A stretch of 64,000 nucleotides of DNA, taken from positions 1 through 64,000 of the forward strand of contig WHVA01000272.1 in assembly GCA_015179125.1 (NCBI GenBank), read 5' to 3'. Source of the DNA: Gautieria morchelliformis. Taxonomy: Eukaryota > Basidiomycota > Agaricomycetes > Gomphales > Gomphaceae. The position numbers were made by a program, and so were the translations under genes. Position 1 is the first letter of the stretch. Each line of letters opens with the position of its first letter. The notes under the pieces were generated by a model. That model saw nothing but the letters and a program-made list of their open reading frames with translations, ran no database searches and was not told the origin of the DNA. Shown piece by piece: positions 44,801 to 55,018 of the stretch.

Positions 44801-46516
44801 TCTGTATGGGCAGCGGAATGGTCGAAACGTGATGGACTGCTCCACTTCAGAGGCAAGGTCTATGTTCCAGGTGGGGCGGACCTCCGCCACCGCATCGTGT
44901 CCCAGCACCATGACACACGGGTCGCTGGGCATGCTGGCAGGTGGAAGACGCTGGAGTTAGTGGCTCGGAATTACTGGTGGCCTCAGATGTCCCGCTACAT
45001 TGGACAGTACGTGAAGACATGTGACCTTTGTCTCCGAACCAAAGCACAACGACATCCGCCCGTCGGAGAACTTGTTCCGCTCCCGATTCCCGAATCCCGC
45101 TGGGACACCATCAATGTCGACTTCATCGTTGAACTCCCAGAGTCTCATGGCTACGACGCGATCATGAACGTCGTGGATTCAGTAAGCAAGGTGTCCCACT
45201 TCATTCCGATGCACACGACGATCACAGCCCTCGGAGCGGCCCACCTGTTCCTTGCACATGTCTGGAAGTTGCATGGGCTCCCGAAGCAAGTTGTTTCCGA
45301 CCGAGGTCCGCAGTTTGTCGTGGAACTGACTGGGGAGCTCTACCGCCTGCTCGGCATAAAGCTGGCTACCACCACAGCATACCATCCGCAGGGTGATGGA
45401 CAGACGGAACGGGTCAATCAGGAGTTGGAGCAATATCTCCGCCTCTTTGTCAATGAGAGGCAGGATGACTGGGATGAGTTACTTCCACTGGCAGAATTCC
45501 AATACAACAACCATGTACATTCCGCCACACAACAGACTCCCTTCATGCTTGACTCCGGATGACACCCACGGATGGACTTCGAACCACGCCAGGCTGAGTC
45601 CCGACTCGAGACGGTCAATGAGTTCCGAGGCCGCATGGACTCCACCCTTTCGGAAGCCAAGTCGGCCCTTGCGAAGGCCAAGGATGACATGGCAAGGTAC
45701 TACAACCAACCCCGGGTTCCTGCCCCGGAGTACCAAGTTGGAGACAAGGTGTATCTAGATGCAAGTGACATCCGCACCACACGCCCTGCGCAGAAGCTTG
45801 CCCACCGCTACCTTGGGCCCTTCACAGTGATGCAGAGGGTTGGACGGAATGCATACCGCCTCCGACTTCCGATGTCCATGTCCCACCTCCACCCCGTCTT
45901 CAACGTGGTGAAGTTACTCCCTACGCTTGAGGACCCAATTCCAGGTCGGAAGGCTCGTCTGCCACCTCCGCCAGAAATTGTAGATGGGGAAGAGCACTAT
46001 GTGGTGGAACGGATCCTGGACAGCCGGTTTGTGCGAGGACGACTCCAATTCCTTGTGAAATGGGAAGGGTATGGGTATGAGGAGAATTCGTGGGTCCCGG
46101 AGCAAGATGTTTCCGCTCCAGACAAACTCCGTGAGTTCTATAGGACACACCCCAGTGCCCCTCGCCGAATCCGCTCGCTGGCATTTCAATCCCTCGTGTC
46201 CCATGCTTCGAGGACGCAGCACGCTAGAGGGGGGGTGATGTCAGGGGACACCCTGTTTTCCATTTCCAGTTCCGACACCACACCCAGTTCCCACTCCATT
46301 TCCGACTCCGCTTCCAGTTCCGATTCCATCTCCGCCTCCGCTTTCGGAAATGATTCCGCTTCTGGGAGAACTTCCACCAGTTCTGTTCGCCTTGCCAGTT
46401 CCACTCCAATTTCCGACTTCCACTCTCGGAACAGTGTCGGAAATCAAGCGACTCGCATAATAGGTGGCATCAAGGGTCGATCAAGGGTCAGGGAGGTCAA
46501 GAGGATGCAGGGTTGA
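41830..46516 (+). pseudogene. Gypsy A copy 2 pol (split, better preserved)
   Basis: Protease VDCGATGQFIDRDYVERN (about 42105-42160). After the solo LTR: RT from 43116 ([34 protein letters not shown]), a one-base loss near 43782 just before the YLDD segment, then a 579-codon frame (43823-45562) with RT thumb, RNase H ([24 protein letters not shown]), integrase finger (HDTRVAGHAGRWKTLEL...CDLCLRTK) and core (INVDFIVELPE, VSDRGPQFVV, HPQGDGQTERVNQ). TGA at 45560-45562 replaces CGA of copy 1. The last frame (45572-46516) has the chromodomain (VVERILDSRF, LVKWEGYGYEENSW) and continues 92 codons into the 3' LTR. Confidence 0.9.
42544..43031 (+). repeat. Solo Copia LTR inside Gypsy A copy 2
   Basis: 488 bp, TGTTGGGTGCAT...CTGCTAACA, same family as the 482-bp LTRs, in plus orientation. 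Flanked by GATCC on both sides (42539-42543 and 43032-43036). It interrupts the pol coding just after the protease. A solo LTR implies LTR-LTR recombination after insertion. Confidence 0.93.
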
Positions 46517-46665
46517 TGGCGGGTGCCAAGTGTTGTCCCTGGCTGCGCAGCGTAGTATAATACGGGCTCGCTGACATTGGGGGTCCTTAGACTTTTCTCT
46601 TTGGATTTCCCCTTGTCAGTTGTGTGGTAGTGTGATCTCCACAACCAGCCAGGGTTGCCCTTACA
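46239..46665 (+). repeat. 3' LTR of Gypsy A copy 2
   Basis: Begins TGTCAGGGGACACC after AGAGGGGGGGTGA and ends CCCTTACA. About 60 bp shorter than the copy-1 LTRs because one GGATTTCCCCTTGTCAG unit and the spacer are lost. Retains TAGTATAATAC and TTAGACTTTTCTC (TATA and transcript start). Confidence 0.9.
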
Positions 46666-46911
46666 GAGAGCCCATGAGAACCCTCGGGTCATGGGTCAGA
46701 AACAAGGTCTCCATAAAAGATAAATGGAAAGACATAATAGACAAGCAGAAAGCAATAATGGACACATGGGGAAAAAGTCACCCCTCCCTAAGAGGAAAGG
46801 AACTAATACTAAAAGCACTGGTCATGTCAAGGAGCTGGTTCTTAGCAACAGTAAATGGTATGCCCAAGGACATAGAAAAAGAAATGACCAAGAACATGAA
46901 AAGCTTCCCAT

Positions 46912-47485
46912 GGAGGATGTTTATAAATGTCATATATATGTATATATAGCTTAGCTAATCTATATTTCATAAAATATATCACAATTGAGACAGTTGCCAG
47001 CATCTGTAAGACATGCTTAATCCTAGCCCTAAATTTCTTTCTCACAGTCTGCAGCTCCCCAGGAAAGAGTGTATCCCCCATTGTCTAAACATCAATAGTT
47101 ACATATCTTTGTACTATACATGCATATTATTTTAAACATACCTTCTAATCAGATCTCTCAACCATATATAATAATATAGTACAGGTATTGTCCATACTTG
47201 CCTTTACATTCTATCATCATACATATAACAAGCTTCATATATACTTTTAATATATAGTCATCCAAATCCTATCTGAAATTGCTCTGTTATCTGAATACAC
47301 ACCATGCTTTAGCACATACAACCATATTTTTGAAATATCAGAACATTCAAAAAAATTTAGGATGTCCACAATATACAAGTTGCTCAAAATGATAGACTAT
47401 GAATTTGGTTAGGGTTGATATTTTAAAAGATATCTAATATATCCTAGAAGAATGTACATTGTTGTCAATGTGAACATCCTCCTAT
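46912..47485. mobile_element. TIR (MITE-like) repeat, copy B
   Basis: 574 bp, the same repeat as copy A from TGTCATATATATGTATATAT to AATGTGAACATCCTCC. Ends GGAGGATGTT and AACATCCTCC are a perfect 10-bp inverted repeat. It interrupts LINE codons for FPW|DGNK, a different site from copy A, so the repeat was mobile. Confidence 0.78.
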
Positions 47486-47662
47486 GGGATGGGAACAAAA
47501 GAGGGCTAATGGAGCTAAAAGCTGCCACGGCCAATCGAGAAGACGGAGGCCTTGGCATCCCAGACATAAAAGCAAGGGTCACCGCAATACATATAATGTG
47601 GCTACAAAAATACCTAGCCATGCCAGAAAAACGCCCCGACTGGGCATGGATAGCAGGCAGAC

Positions 47663-48323
47663 TGTTACATATCGATATTTCTGCAAGTTGGAACTGGAAA
47701 GGACAACGGTTTCAACTTATATGTTGCGCCCCCAATGAACTATTGTCCTAAAGATTTCATATCGCGAGTCGGAAGCTGGAATGTATCGAACTAAAGATAA
47801 GTCGGAACTTGAGTCGGAAACAGAGTCGGAAGATGGAAGGCAGAAGGTGGAGGGTCAGAGGTCTTGCAAAACTCGCTGTGCTAAGAACAGGAGATCGAGC
47901 GAAGGAAATCATGTATTGAAGGTGATTATCTGATTGCAGAATAACAGACATACATGAGAGGCTGTTAAACAAAGAGCTGAGACAACATGTAATAGGGTAG
48001 TACTAAGCAAATTCCGGAGGGAGTGGAAGTTGGATAGACATACGGGGTAACTAACTAATTGGGAACAAGGGGACTACAAGGGGGGTTCAGGGTAGGGTAA
48101 AACAATGGCAAAAGAACAAGGGGTCGGAAAACATATCTGACAACGAAACTACCAGGAGGGCCAGACATATGGTCTTGCTGCGCTGAGAGGTGGGTCTGGT
48201 GGGTCCCAGTAATAGAGTCAAAAGAACAAGGGAATAAAACAACAGGCGGAATATCGGAACTATCGGAGGGTTGGAATGTGAGCGGAACTGAGTGTCAGAA
48301 GTTGGAACTGCATGGTCATAGCA
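47663..48323. repeat. Solo LTR (661 bp), target duplication CAGAC
   Basis: Begins TGTTACATATCGATATTTC, ends GTCATAGCA, flanked by CAGAC at 47658-47662 and 48324-48328. Its removal restores LINE residues AGRLIVKDINP. CAACTTATATGTTGCGCC links it to the Gypsy B LTR group. Confidence 0.88.
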
Positions 48324-49859
48324 CAGACTCATAGTCAAAGACATCAACCCCAAAGCAGTCCCGAAGGTAGACGCCGAGTGGAGGATAAGCTGGTTGAAGC
48401 AAATGTGGAGGACCAAGCAAGGGTTACACTCCAGCCTGCCAACATCACTGAAAGAGATCCTAAAGACCGCAGAGATATACAATGTCAGGATACAGCCAGA
48501 AAGACAGATAAGGGCCTAAAAGAAAAAATGGTGGTCTGGCACAACGTTGTCAAGCCGGGCTACAACCACAAATGGAACAAAAAAGCATCAAAGTGCCTGA
48601 GGAAAAACCATGACATAGTCACGATAAAAGACCTGCTAAGGGCAAAAAAGAGGGGAGATAACCCCAGACAAGAAATGCGAAGACCACCGCTCCTGCATAA
48701 AGATGGCAAAGAACCTATACAAAGGTTACCCAGAGAATGGGACCCTGAAAAAGAAACCCCCTATGTGGATGGACTAGACCACATAACAGGGAGGAAAAGG
48801 AGATATAAATGCTTCACAAAGACGGGCGAAAACATAGTGAACCCAGACATAACAGAAAGGGAACACCCAGAGAATGCAACAAGGATATTCCTGGACAAAG
48901 AGAAAAAAGAGGAATGGCAGGCAAAGCCAACCTATAGAAGACATCATACAACAGGAAAGGAATGGGAAGTATACACAGACAGATCATGCCTCGACCCAAA
49001 CATGGAGTTGGCCAGAACAGGAGCAGGAATATACTGCCAAGATAATGAAAACTATACAAAGGCAATAAGAGTGCCTGGTAGAAAACAGACAAACCAAAAG
49101 GGGGAGCTAGTGGCCATCTTAAAGGCCCTAGAAATGATACCAAAAGGAGACCCCCTGAAAATTAAAACCGACTCTACTTACACAGCAGCCGGGATAATCG
49201 AAGGATTGAACAAATTGGAAGACATGGCCTGGCTCAACGTAGACAATTCCAACATCTTCAAGAAAATAAAATATGAAGGGGCGGGGTCACCACCTTTGAA
49301 TGGGTGAAGGGACACACCGGCACCAAAGGAAATGAAGAGGCAGATAGGCTAGCCTCAGAAGGTGTGAACAAAGACAAAGCCGACAACATAGACCTGACTG
49401 CCCCAGGAGAATATGATCTCCAAGGGGCAAGGCTACAAAGCCTAACACAAAACTAGCCTACAAGCTAATAATGAGAGGAAAGAACCTTGACCCGGTCATG
49501 AAAACCGGAAGAAAAAAGCTTGCTGAAAGAAAGGCAGAGCTACAAGAAACATTGGGAGTAAGCCCAATGGAAAGGGCGATATGGAAGACACTAAAGTCAC
49601 CCACAATAAGGAGAAACATCGCAGACTTCCTATGGAAATTGTTCCACAGAAGGTTAAGAGTCAGAGTATACTGGAAAAACATACCTGGCTACGAAGAGAG
49701 GGCCAACTGTAAGCAATGTGGAGGCCTGGAAACAATGCACCACATCTGGTTCGAATGCCAAACCCTAGGCCGGTCAGAGGTCTGGGAAGTGGCGGAAACA
49801 CTCTGGAACAAGACAACAGAGATAAAAGAAGGGGTAAATGAACGGATACACCCAAGTGA

Positions 49860-50283
49860 GGGGCGGGTTAGCACAGGTGGAACTAACCCACACCAAGTGC
49901 CCGTTTGGGATAACGCGAAGGAAGAGCCTCTGGTTCGAATCCCCCTCCACATTTGTAGCAGTAATTACTACAATGTTTCGCCCCACTGATAGGTGTTGAC
50001 AAATGTTAGGATTACGAGGCTCCTGGACTTCCATACGACATATAAGACCTACTGAAACTGACTGGTACTGTTATGTATCTAAGGTGATTAGGCATTGTAA
50101 ACAAACAGGAAGTATCCTATGTTGGTGCCAGCATATCTCTGGCTTACTTCGGTAACTACGATACCCTAGCATGTAAAACACTTTGATTACTCTATTCCGC
50201 GTTCCGGGTAGAGACTGCCTATATAGGGCACGGCCCCAAGGTGGCAGTATAATAAACGGAATTCAAAAAAAAAAAAAAAAAAA
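49860..50283 (+). mobile_element. tRNA-derived SINE
   Basis: About 424 bp. The head has RNA polymerase III box A (TAGCACAGGTGG, 49869-49880) and box B (GGTTCGAATCC, 49932-49942). A unique body follows, with an A-run of about 19 at the 3' end (50265-50283). Flanked by the 12-bp duplication ACACCCAAGTGA (49848-49859 and 50284-50295). It interrupts the LINE codons for NERIHPSE|NLLRG. Mobilisation would depend on a LINE's RT; a shared 3' end with the LINE in this window was not seen. Confidence 0.9.
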
Positions 50284-50925
50284 ACACCCAAGTGAAAACC
50301 TGTTAAGAGGACTAGGAGCCATAAAGACAGCAGAATGCTTCTCCTCAACACAAATGCTGCAAAAATACAAGGACGTGGTCCTAGAGATGGTGTGGCTCCT
50401 ACGGAAGATAAGAAACGAATCAACAATCAGAGAAAAAACCTTCACAAGGAAAGAAGTGAAGGCAAGATGGGTGGCAGAAATGAACCACCTAACACTCAAT
50501 GGCCCTGATAAGAAAGGAAAGGCAAAAGAGAAGCCAAGGTATAAGGCGCTTCAAAGAAAAATGGGTGCACATGAACTTCACAGTGATGCTACACAAAGGT
50601 AACTTGACCATCTAAAGGTGGGACAAGGAGCTCCCGGGTGGAGAAACGGGAGACAGGTGAAAATAGAAAAACACAAAAATATTTATATGTTACTTTAAAA
50701 ACATCACGATTATCGATACTAATAGCTGAGAGCCACGTGGGATCAGATCCATGTCAAACCTGACTGTAGCCCCTATGGGCGGCGAGTGTGGGGCGGCAAA
50801 CCTCGAAAGCCGGGCCAGTGACAAGGGAGCCCGACCGATGAGGAGGGGGGGATTTTAGTGGGTAAAATCCCCACACTGTCTCCCGAAAGGGAGTTTGTCT
50901 GCTAGCAGATTTCCCCTTCCTGGCA

Positions 50926-50955
50926 AAAATAAAAATAAAATAAAAATAAAATAAA
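50926..50955 (+). repeat. LINE 3' tail (AAAAT)n
   Basis: A/T microsatellite of AAAAT/AAAAAT units ending the LINE-derived segment, as expected for target-primed reverse transcription. Confidence 0.75.
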
Positions 50956-50994
50956 TTCTGCCTAGGTGCTGCTGTTGCCCACCCAAAGTCGCAC

Positions 50995-51120
50995 CTACTG
51001 AAAGTGCACCACACCTAATGAAAGTGTGCTAATCGATCCCCATACTCATGCCTACCGAAAGCACACCAATTGTGAGCCTAATGAAAGCTCAGGTCATACC
51101 TAACGAAAGCATGCTGTCAT
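50995..51120 (+). repeat. Degenerate CCTAxxGAAAG tandem repeat
   Basis: Five units of about 20-27 bp share CCTAMYGAAAG followed by a short variable spacer (CCTACTGAAAGTGCACCA, CCTAATGAAAGTGTGCTA, CCTACCGAAAGCACACCA, CCTAATGAAAGCTCAGG, CCTAACGAAAGCATGC). Could be part of the 5' end of the following retroelement. Confidence 0.6.
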
Positions 51121-51690
51121 GAACCGGTTTATTTCACCAACTGCACTGAGCGCTTACACGGAATCTTTTCCTCCAATCATCTCATCAGACCACTACCATC
51201 ACATCTTCATACCCCAAGTTGAGCCATCACCTCCAGTGCCATGTGCTTCACTGCCACTACCACACATGCGCCTACGCCATCATTCCCTATGCAGATGTTG
51301 CCAAGCATTCAGGCACCATCACCAGTCCACACCAGGTGACAATCTGGCAGGATGAGTGCCAACAGCATGGATTGAGGAAGCCTTGATCCCCATGAACTCT
51401 TCTTCGACCCTTCCTCAGGACAAGTTGACATGCCTATGCACTATATTCCCTTTGTGCATGAGGGCAAGAGAAGTGTAGAGATTCAGATATTGGAAAGTGG
51501 GGTTAGTACCAGCTATGACCCATATTGTTTCGATCATTTCCAACCCTCTCAACCACCTAACCCTACACCACCCCCTTCAATTGACTTGGAAAGTCAAGCA
51601 TTGCCCCAGAGGCTGTGTGTCTGGAGCAGAGATGTGTGGTTCCGGATTGTTGGTTGGCCCAGGGGTTAGGACGACTCATTATTGTCTCCA

Positions 51691-51856
51691 TGAGTCACTC
51701 TTGATTTACCAATATTCCTCATGACTCACTCTTCTTGTTTTTATTGACTCATTATGACTCAGTTCCCCTATTGTGTACCATATCAGCTTTATTGTCCTGA
51801 CTCCTCTTCATGACTCACCTGACTCACTCTGACTCATTCTGACTCATTGTGACTCA
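51691..51856 (+). promoter_or_regulatory. Array of nine TGACTCA heptamers
   Basis: TGACTCA (or its complement TGAGTCA) at 51691, 51722, 51745, 51755, 51811, 51820, 51830, 51840 and 51850. The last five are spaced 9-10 bp, one DNA turn. TGACTCA is the known recognition site of Gcn4/CpcA and AP-1-type bZIP factors. The array ends at the gag open frame of the DIRS/Ngaro-like element, so it could be its promoter; a simple 10-bp tandem repeat is the alternative. Confidence 0.55.
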
Positions 51857-53112
51857 TCCCTCTTGGAGAAGACCGACACCTAGTGAGATCCTAGACCAAA
51901 TCAATGGTCTTATCTCAGCCAGGAATGCCATCAGGGTCGGGCATCGCACGGGCAACGAGGCCAACATTTCCGAGGACGAAGACATACTGACCGGGGCCGA
52001 CCTCACCGCCATGTACCCGCAGCCACAACCACCCCGTTATCCCACCCGCAACCGGCAACCCGGGCCAACCACCCCTCACTACCCAATCCCAGCTTACCAT
52101 CCCAATAACACCCGCTCAAACAGCTGCTGCACTGCCGACCTCAACCATCCCTACACCCACGTATGCCTTTTGCAACGCCGACGTGGATGCTAACACCCAG
52201 CAGCCGAACAATCACACTATCCCCACGCAACTGATCGCCATGGTCAAAGCTCGCGCATACATCCCTCTTTCATTCTTCCTGAGGGAGAGCATGGACCGGA
52301 TCAGGCTCAAGCTCGACCTAAAAACCACAAAGTCAATGACTAAGTCGATGCGCCTGATCGATCCATCCAATTTCATCAACGAAAAACAACTGGATTTTGC
52401 CTTGTTTAGTGAAGCTTACCATAACTTTATCAGATGCCTCAAGCTATGTATGGCCCCCAGCTCCAAGCTCCCACTCACTTGGGCCGATCATTTCAATCAC
52501 TGCAGCACCGACCTGCGCATGAAATCAGCGTTCAAAACCTTCCTATACATGGATATCAAGATGCGCCAGCAACTATTTGACAAACCGTTCTCACCTGACA
52601 CACGTAGCGCAGAATATTCGGATGCGTGGCTTCTGGCGGACAGGGAGGTAAACGAAGAGAGGATTGCAGACATGATAAAAGCTTCGGTCCGCTCAGAAAT
52701 GGCGGTACACCCACATGTACAACCCAGCAGGAACGCTTTCAGATACCAACCCTACAGCACCCCCGGTCCCGGAGATGCAGGCACACCGCATTATGGCGGT
52801 GGTCAGTCCCAAGCGCCCTTTCGGGCCAAGGCAGAGCATGAGACGAGGCCGAAGCTCTGCCTCAGATGTGGCCTCAGCGACGCTCATATCTCTATCCAGT
52901 GCACCTCCACCTCCCTGCACGGCCACCCTGACCGCAAATCCAACGTCACGGCCAAAGAGAAGAAACTCTTCTACAACACCAATTCCGCACCTGTCTGCTT
53001 CAAATTCAATCTCACTGGCGCCTGCACTGCTACCACCAAAGGACACCCACCCCACCGCTGCACCCTGTGCCTCGCCAGTTCTCACGGGGTAGTCCACTGC
53101 CCTAGGATTTGA
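51849..53112 (+). pseudogene. YR retroelement gag-like protein
   Basis: The N-terminal part (51849-52150: PTPSEILDQINGLISARNAI, Pro/Arg/Asn-rich after that) and the main frame (to 53112) are joined by a frame change near 52090-52110. The main part has MVKARAYIPLSFFLRESMD, MRLIDPSNFINEKQLDFALF, HNFIRCLKLCMAP, WADHFNHC, YMDIKMRQQLFDK and, at the C-terminus, two Cys clusters (LCLRCGLSDAHISIQC; VCFKFNLTGACT...HRCTLCLASSHGVVHCPR). The latter resembles gag-like knuckles of fungal YR elements. No ATG opens the first part; an upstream exon or frameshift is likely. Confidence 0.65.
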
Positions 53113-53219
53113 ACGTTTCAAGATCATCACACCGTACATAGCCTCTGCTTTTCATCAATCACTAGAACACTTCAACCTCACCAACTTATATCCTAACGTT
53201 GTACTAGATATCACCCGGG

Positions 53220-55018
53220 CTCCCCGATCGGCACTCCACCTATCCTCACCGAGACATTTATACCCCCGAACATGAAATCTGCACTAGACAAACCAGACTT
53301 AATAGACGAGCACCTGCATGAAGAAATCACGGCCGGCCACATCACAGCCCGTTCACAATCGAGGAGGCACACACCATTTTTGGAGGCCACTTCTGGACCT
53401 CCCCTCTGGATCTTGTCGAGAAAGAACCCGGTTCAGACAAATGGAGGTTCATCAGGAACACCTCAAAAAGGTATTCGCACGGCACATCGGTCAACGATAT
53501 GCTTGACTCTGACGACTTCCCAACACGTTGGGGCTCAGCATGGCTTGTAGCTCAATACGTGAGTACCGGTCATTTTAACACCACCATCATATCACATCAC
53601 ATGCCATCCACACATCACACAACGTGCCCAAGCCGCACATCACCACACAACCACACACAATGCGACCACACTCGCACTCTCACACCACTCAGCACCATCA
53701 TCCACACACATGCGCACTCACTCGGCGCCATCACCGTTCATCCCATCCACATTTCACCTCACACACCATCCCGTCACACACCACGCTGACGAACGTTCAT
53801 CCCACAGCTCGCCACAGCCCCACCCGGCACCCAGGCAGCCTGCCTAGACCTGCAGAAAGCCTATCGGACGTGCCCCGTCCTATCTGCACACAAGCGCTAC
53901 ACAGCCATATCTTGGCATGACGGCATTTACATCAATCACGTCCTCCCATTCGGTGGCTACAGCCGGTGGTATACAAGGGACGATTGCAGATGCCATCGTA
54001 GAGGCCATGGCGTCAAAACAATCTTCCGTTGGGTGGATGACGTTCTACCCATGCGTGAGCCTGCTGACGCTCCCACACACCCAGACACACCCACCCCTTT
54101 CCCACACACACACGTGATGAGAGCGCCTTTACGTATGACATCAATCTAGCAACAATCACGGATGCAACCGACCCGCTGGGGGTACCATGGCACCCCGTGA
54201 GCACCAAGGGGCACGATTTCTCATTCACGACAGAATACGTGGGCTTCACATGGGATCTGGCGACCCGCACGGTCGCGATACCTGAGCACAAACGCATCAA
54301 ATACCTCGGCCGTGTCATGTCATACACATCAGGCCACAAGGCCCAACTACTCCCAACCATGAAACTACTGGGCACGTTGCAGCACGTCACCTTCGTCCAC
54401 ATCCTGGGCCGATCATTCCTACCCGCCCTTGCAGACTCTATACCAAAGTTTGTTGCTAACAAGTACGCTTGGTGCTTCATAGACAGGCACGTCCGCCTCG
54501 ATCTCGAGTGGTGGAAAGACGCACTCCGCGTCACCAACCTCTCCCGCTCGCTGCTCCCACGCACCACAGTGGACACCGACCTTTGGGTCGACGCTTCGAC
54601 ATCCTGGGGCATGGGCCTCACGGTCGGGGACGGTTGGGCCGCCTGGCGCCTCTTGCCGGGCTGGAACAGGGACGGGCGAGACATCAGCTGGGCAGAGACT
54701 GTAGCCGTCGAAATCGCAGCCCTCTGGATTCATGCCCAGGGCATCACCGACTTGCACGTACGCGTAAACAGCGACAATACGGGGCGTCATATTCGCCCTT
54801 GCGAGAGGCCGCTCACGCAACCCACAGTGCAACGCATCCATCCGCCGTATCTCCATCCTCCTCGCACCGACCAACGTCACGATAGACACAAAATACGTAC
54901 CATCCATGGAGAACAGGGCGGATCTCGTCTCTCGCGGTGAGATGGGTCCACCCGACACGCGTCTCCACATCCTGTTTTCCCTCCCCAGGGAGCTCACTGC
55001 TTTCCTCACACATGCTTG
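53220..55018 (+). pseudogene. YR retroelement reverse transcriptase-RNase H
   Basis: N-terminal RT: GTPPILTETFIPPNMKSALD, FTIEEAHTIFGGHFWTSPLD, KWRFIRNTSKRY, FPTRWGSAWLVAQY. An apparent intron (53559-53807, 249 nt, GTGAGT...CACAG, phase 0) leads into LATAPPGTQAACLDLQKAYR (motif A Asp), NHVLPFGG and KTIFRWVDDVL (catalytic VDD, about 54025-54045). A frame change in a CA-rich run (54060-54120) precedes TYDINLATITDATDPLGVPW, EYVGFTWDL and RNase H (LWVDASTSWGMGL, WAETVAVEIAALW, VRVNSDN). A further one-base shift near 54783 precedes TIDTKYVPSMENRADLVSRG. Stops at about 55018, overlapping the recombinase frame. Confidence 0.8.
53559..53807 (+). other. Apparent intron in YR-element RT
   Basis: GTGAGTACCGG donor and CCCACAG acceptor; removing it fuses VAQY to LATAPPGTQAACLDL in phase. 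The interior is a CA-rich repeat (CACATCAC, CACACAACC), much longer than host introns here. Confidence 0.65.

Larger units (their letters stand above)
40932..46665 (+). mobile_element. Gypsy chromovirus, family A copy 2 (5'-truncated)
   Basis: Collinear with copy 1 from position 12562 on. The 5' LTR and gag N-terminus are missing; it starts abruptly at AGCATCTACTTCGCAATTG after LINE-derived sequence. Ends with a 427-bp 3' LTR (46239-46665). Split by a solo Copia LTR at 42544-43031. The right flank resumes LINE sequence, but the LINE RT domain is lost, so the junction is a deletion product rather than a clean insertion. Confidence 0.9.
46666..50600 (+). pseudogene. LINE ORF2 post-RT, RNase H and C-terminus
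   Basis: Pieces in order after removing the inserts: LGSWVRNKVSIKDKWKDII, KELILKALVMSRSWFLATVN, KNMKSFPW|DGNKRGLMEL, GGLGIPDIKARVTAIHIMWL, WAWIAGR|LIVKDINPKAVPKVD, WRISWLKQMWRTKQGL, VVWHNVVKPGYNHKWNKKA. The RNase H domain follows (VYTDRSCLDPNMELARTGAG about 48975; KGELVAILKALEMIP; IKTDSTYTAAGI; FEWVKGHTGTKGNEEADRLA about 49300), a CxxC finger (CKQCGGLETMHHIWFEC, about 49712-49760), and VKARWVAEMNHLTL to 50600. Frameshifts near 48500, 49280 and 49450. RNase H would remove the RNA template strand in active relatives. Confidence 0.85.
36400..50955 (+). mobile_element. Tad-like LINE, heavily nested
   Basis: A non-LTR retrotransposon whose pieces, when the inserts are skipped, follow the order ORF1 (CCHC), endonuclease, [RT missing], post-RT, RNase H, C-terminal CCHC-type region, 3' end with (AAAAT)n tail (50926-50955). 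The 5' limit is uncertain: ORF1 coding is visible from 36916, and a GTGAGCCCGCCGGGTGAAGG leader-like stretch is near 36405. Six later insertions interrupt it. Endonuclease plus RNase H in a fungal LINE suggests the Tad1 clade. The RT catalytic part is lost with the Gypsy A copy 2 junctions. Confidence 0.85.

Noticed and set aside
49860-49950. A functional tRNA gene
   Set aside because: Box A and B are present but no full cloverleaf closes, and the A-tail with 12-bp duplication shows it is a SINE head.
50995-51120. CRISPR-like repeat array
   Set aside because: Repeats are short and degenerate, spacers are not of constant length, and the sequence is eukaryotic.
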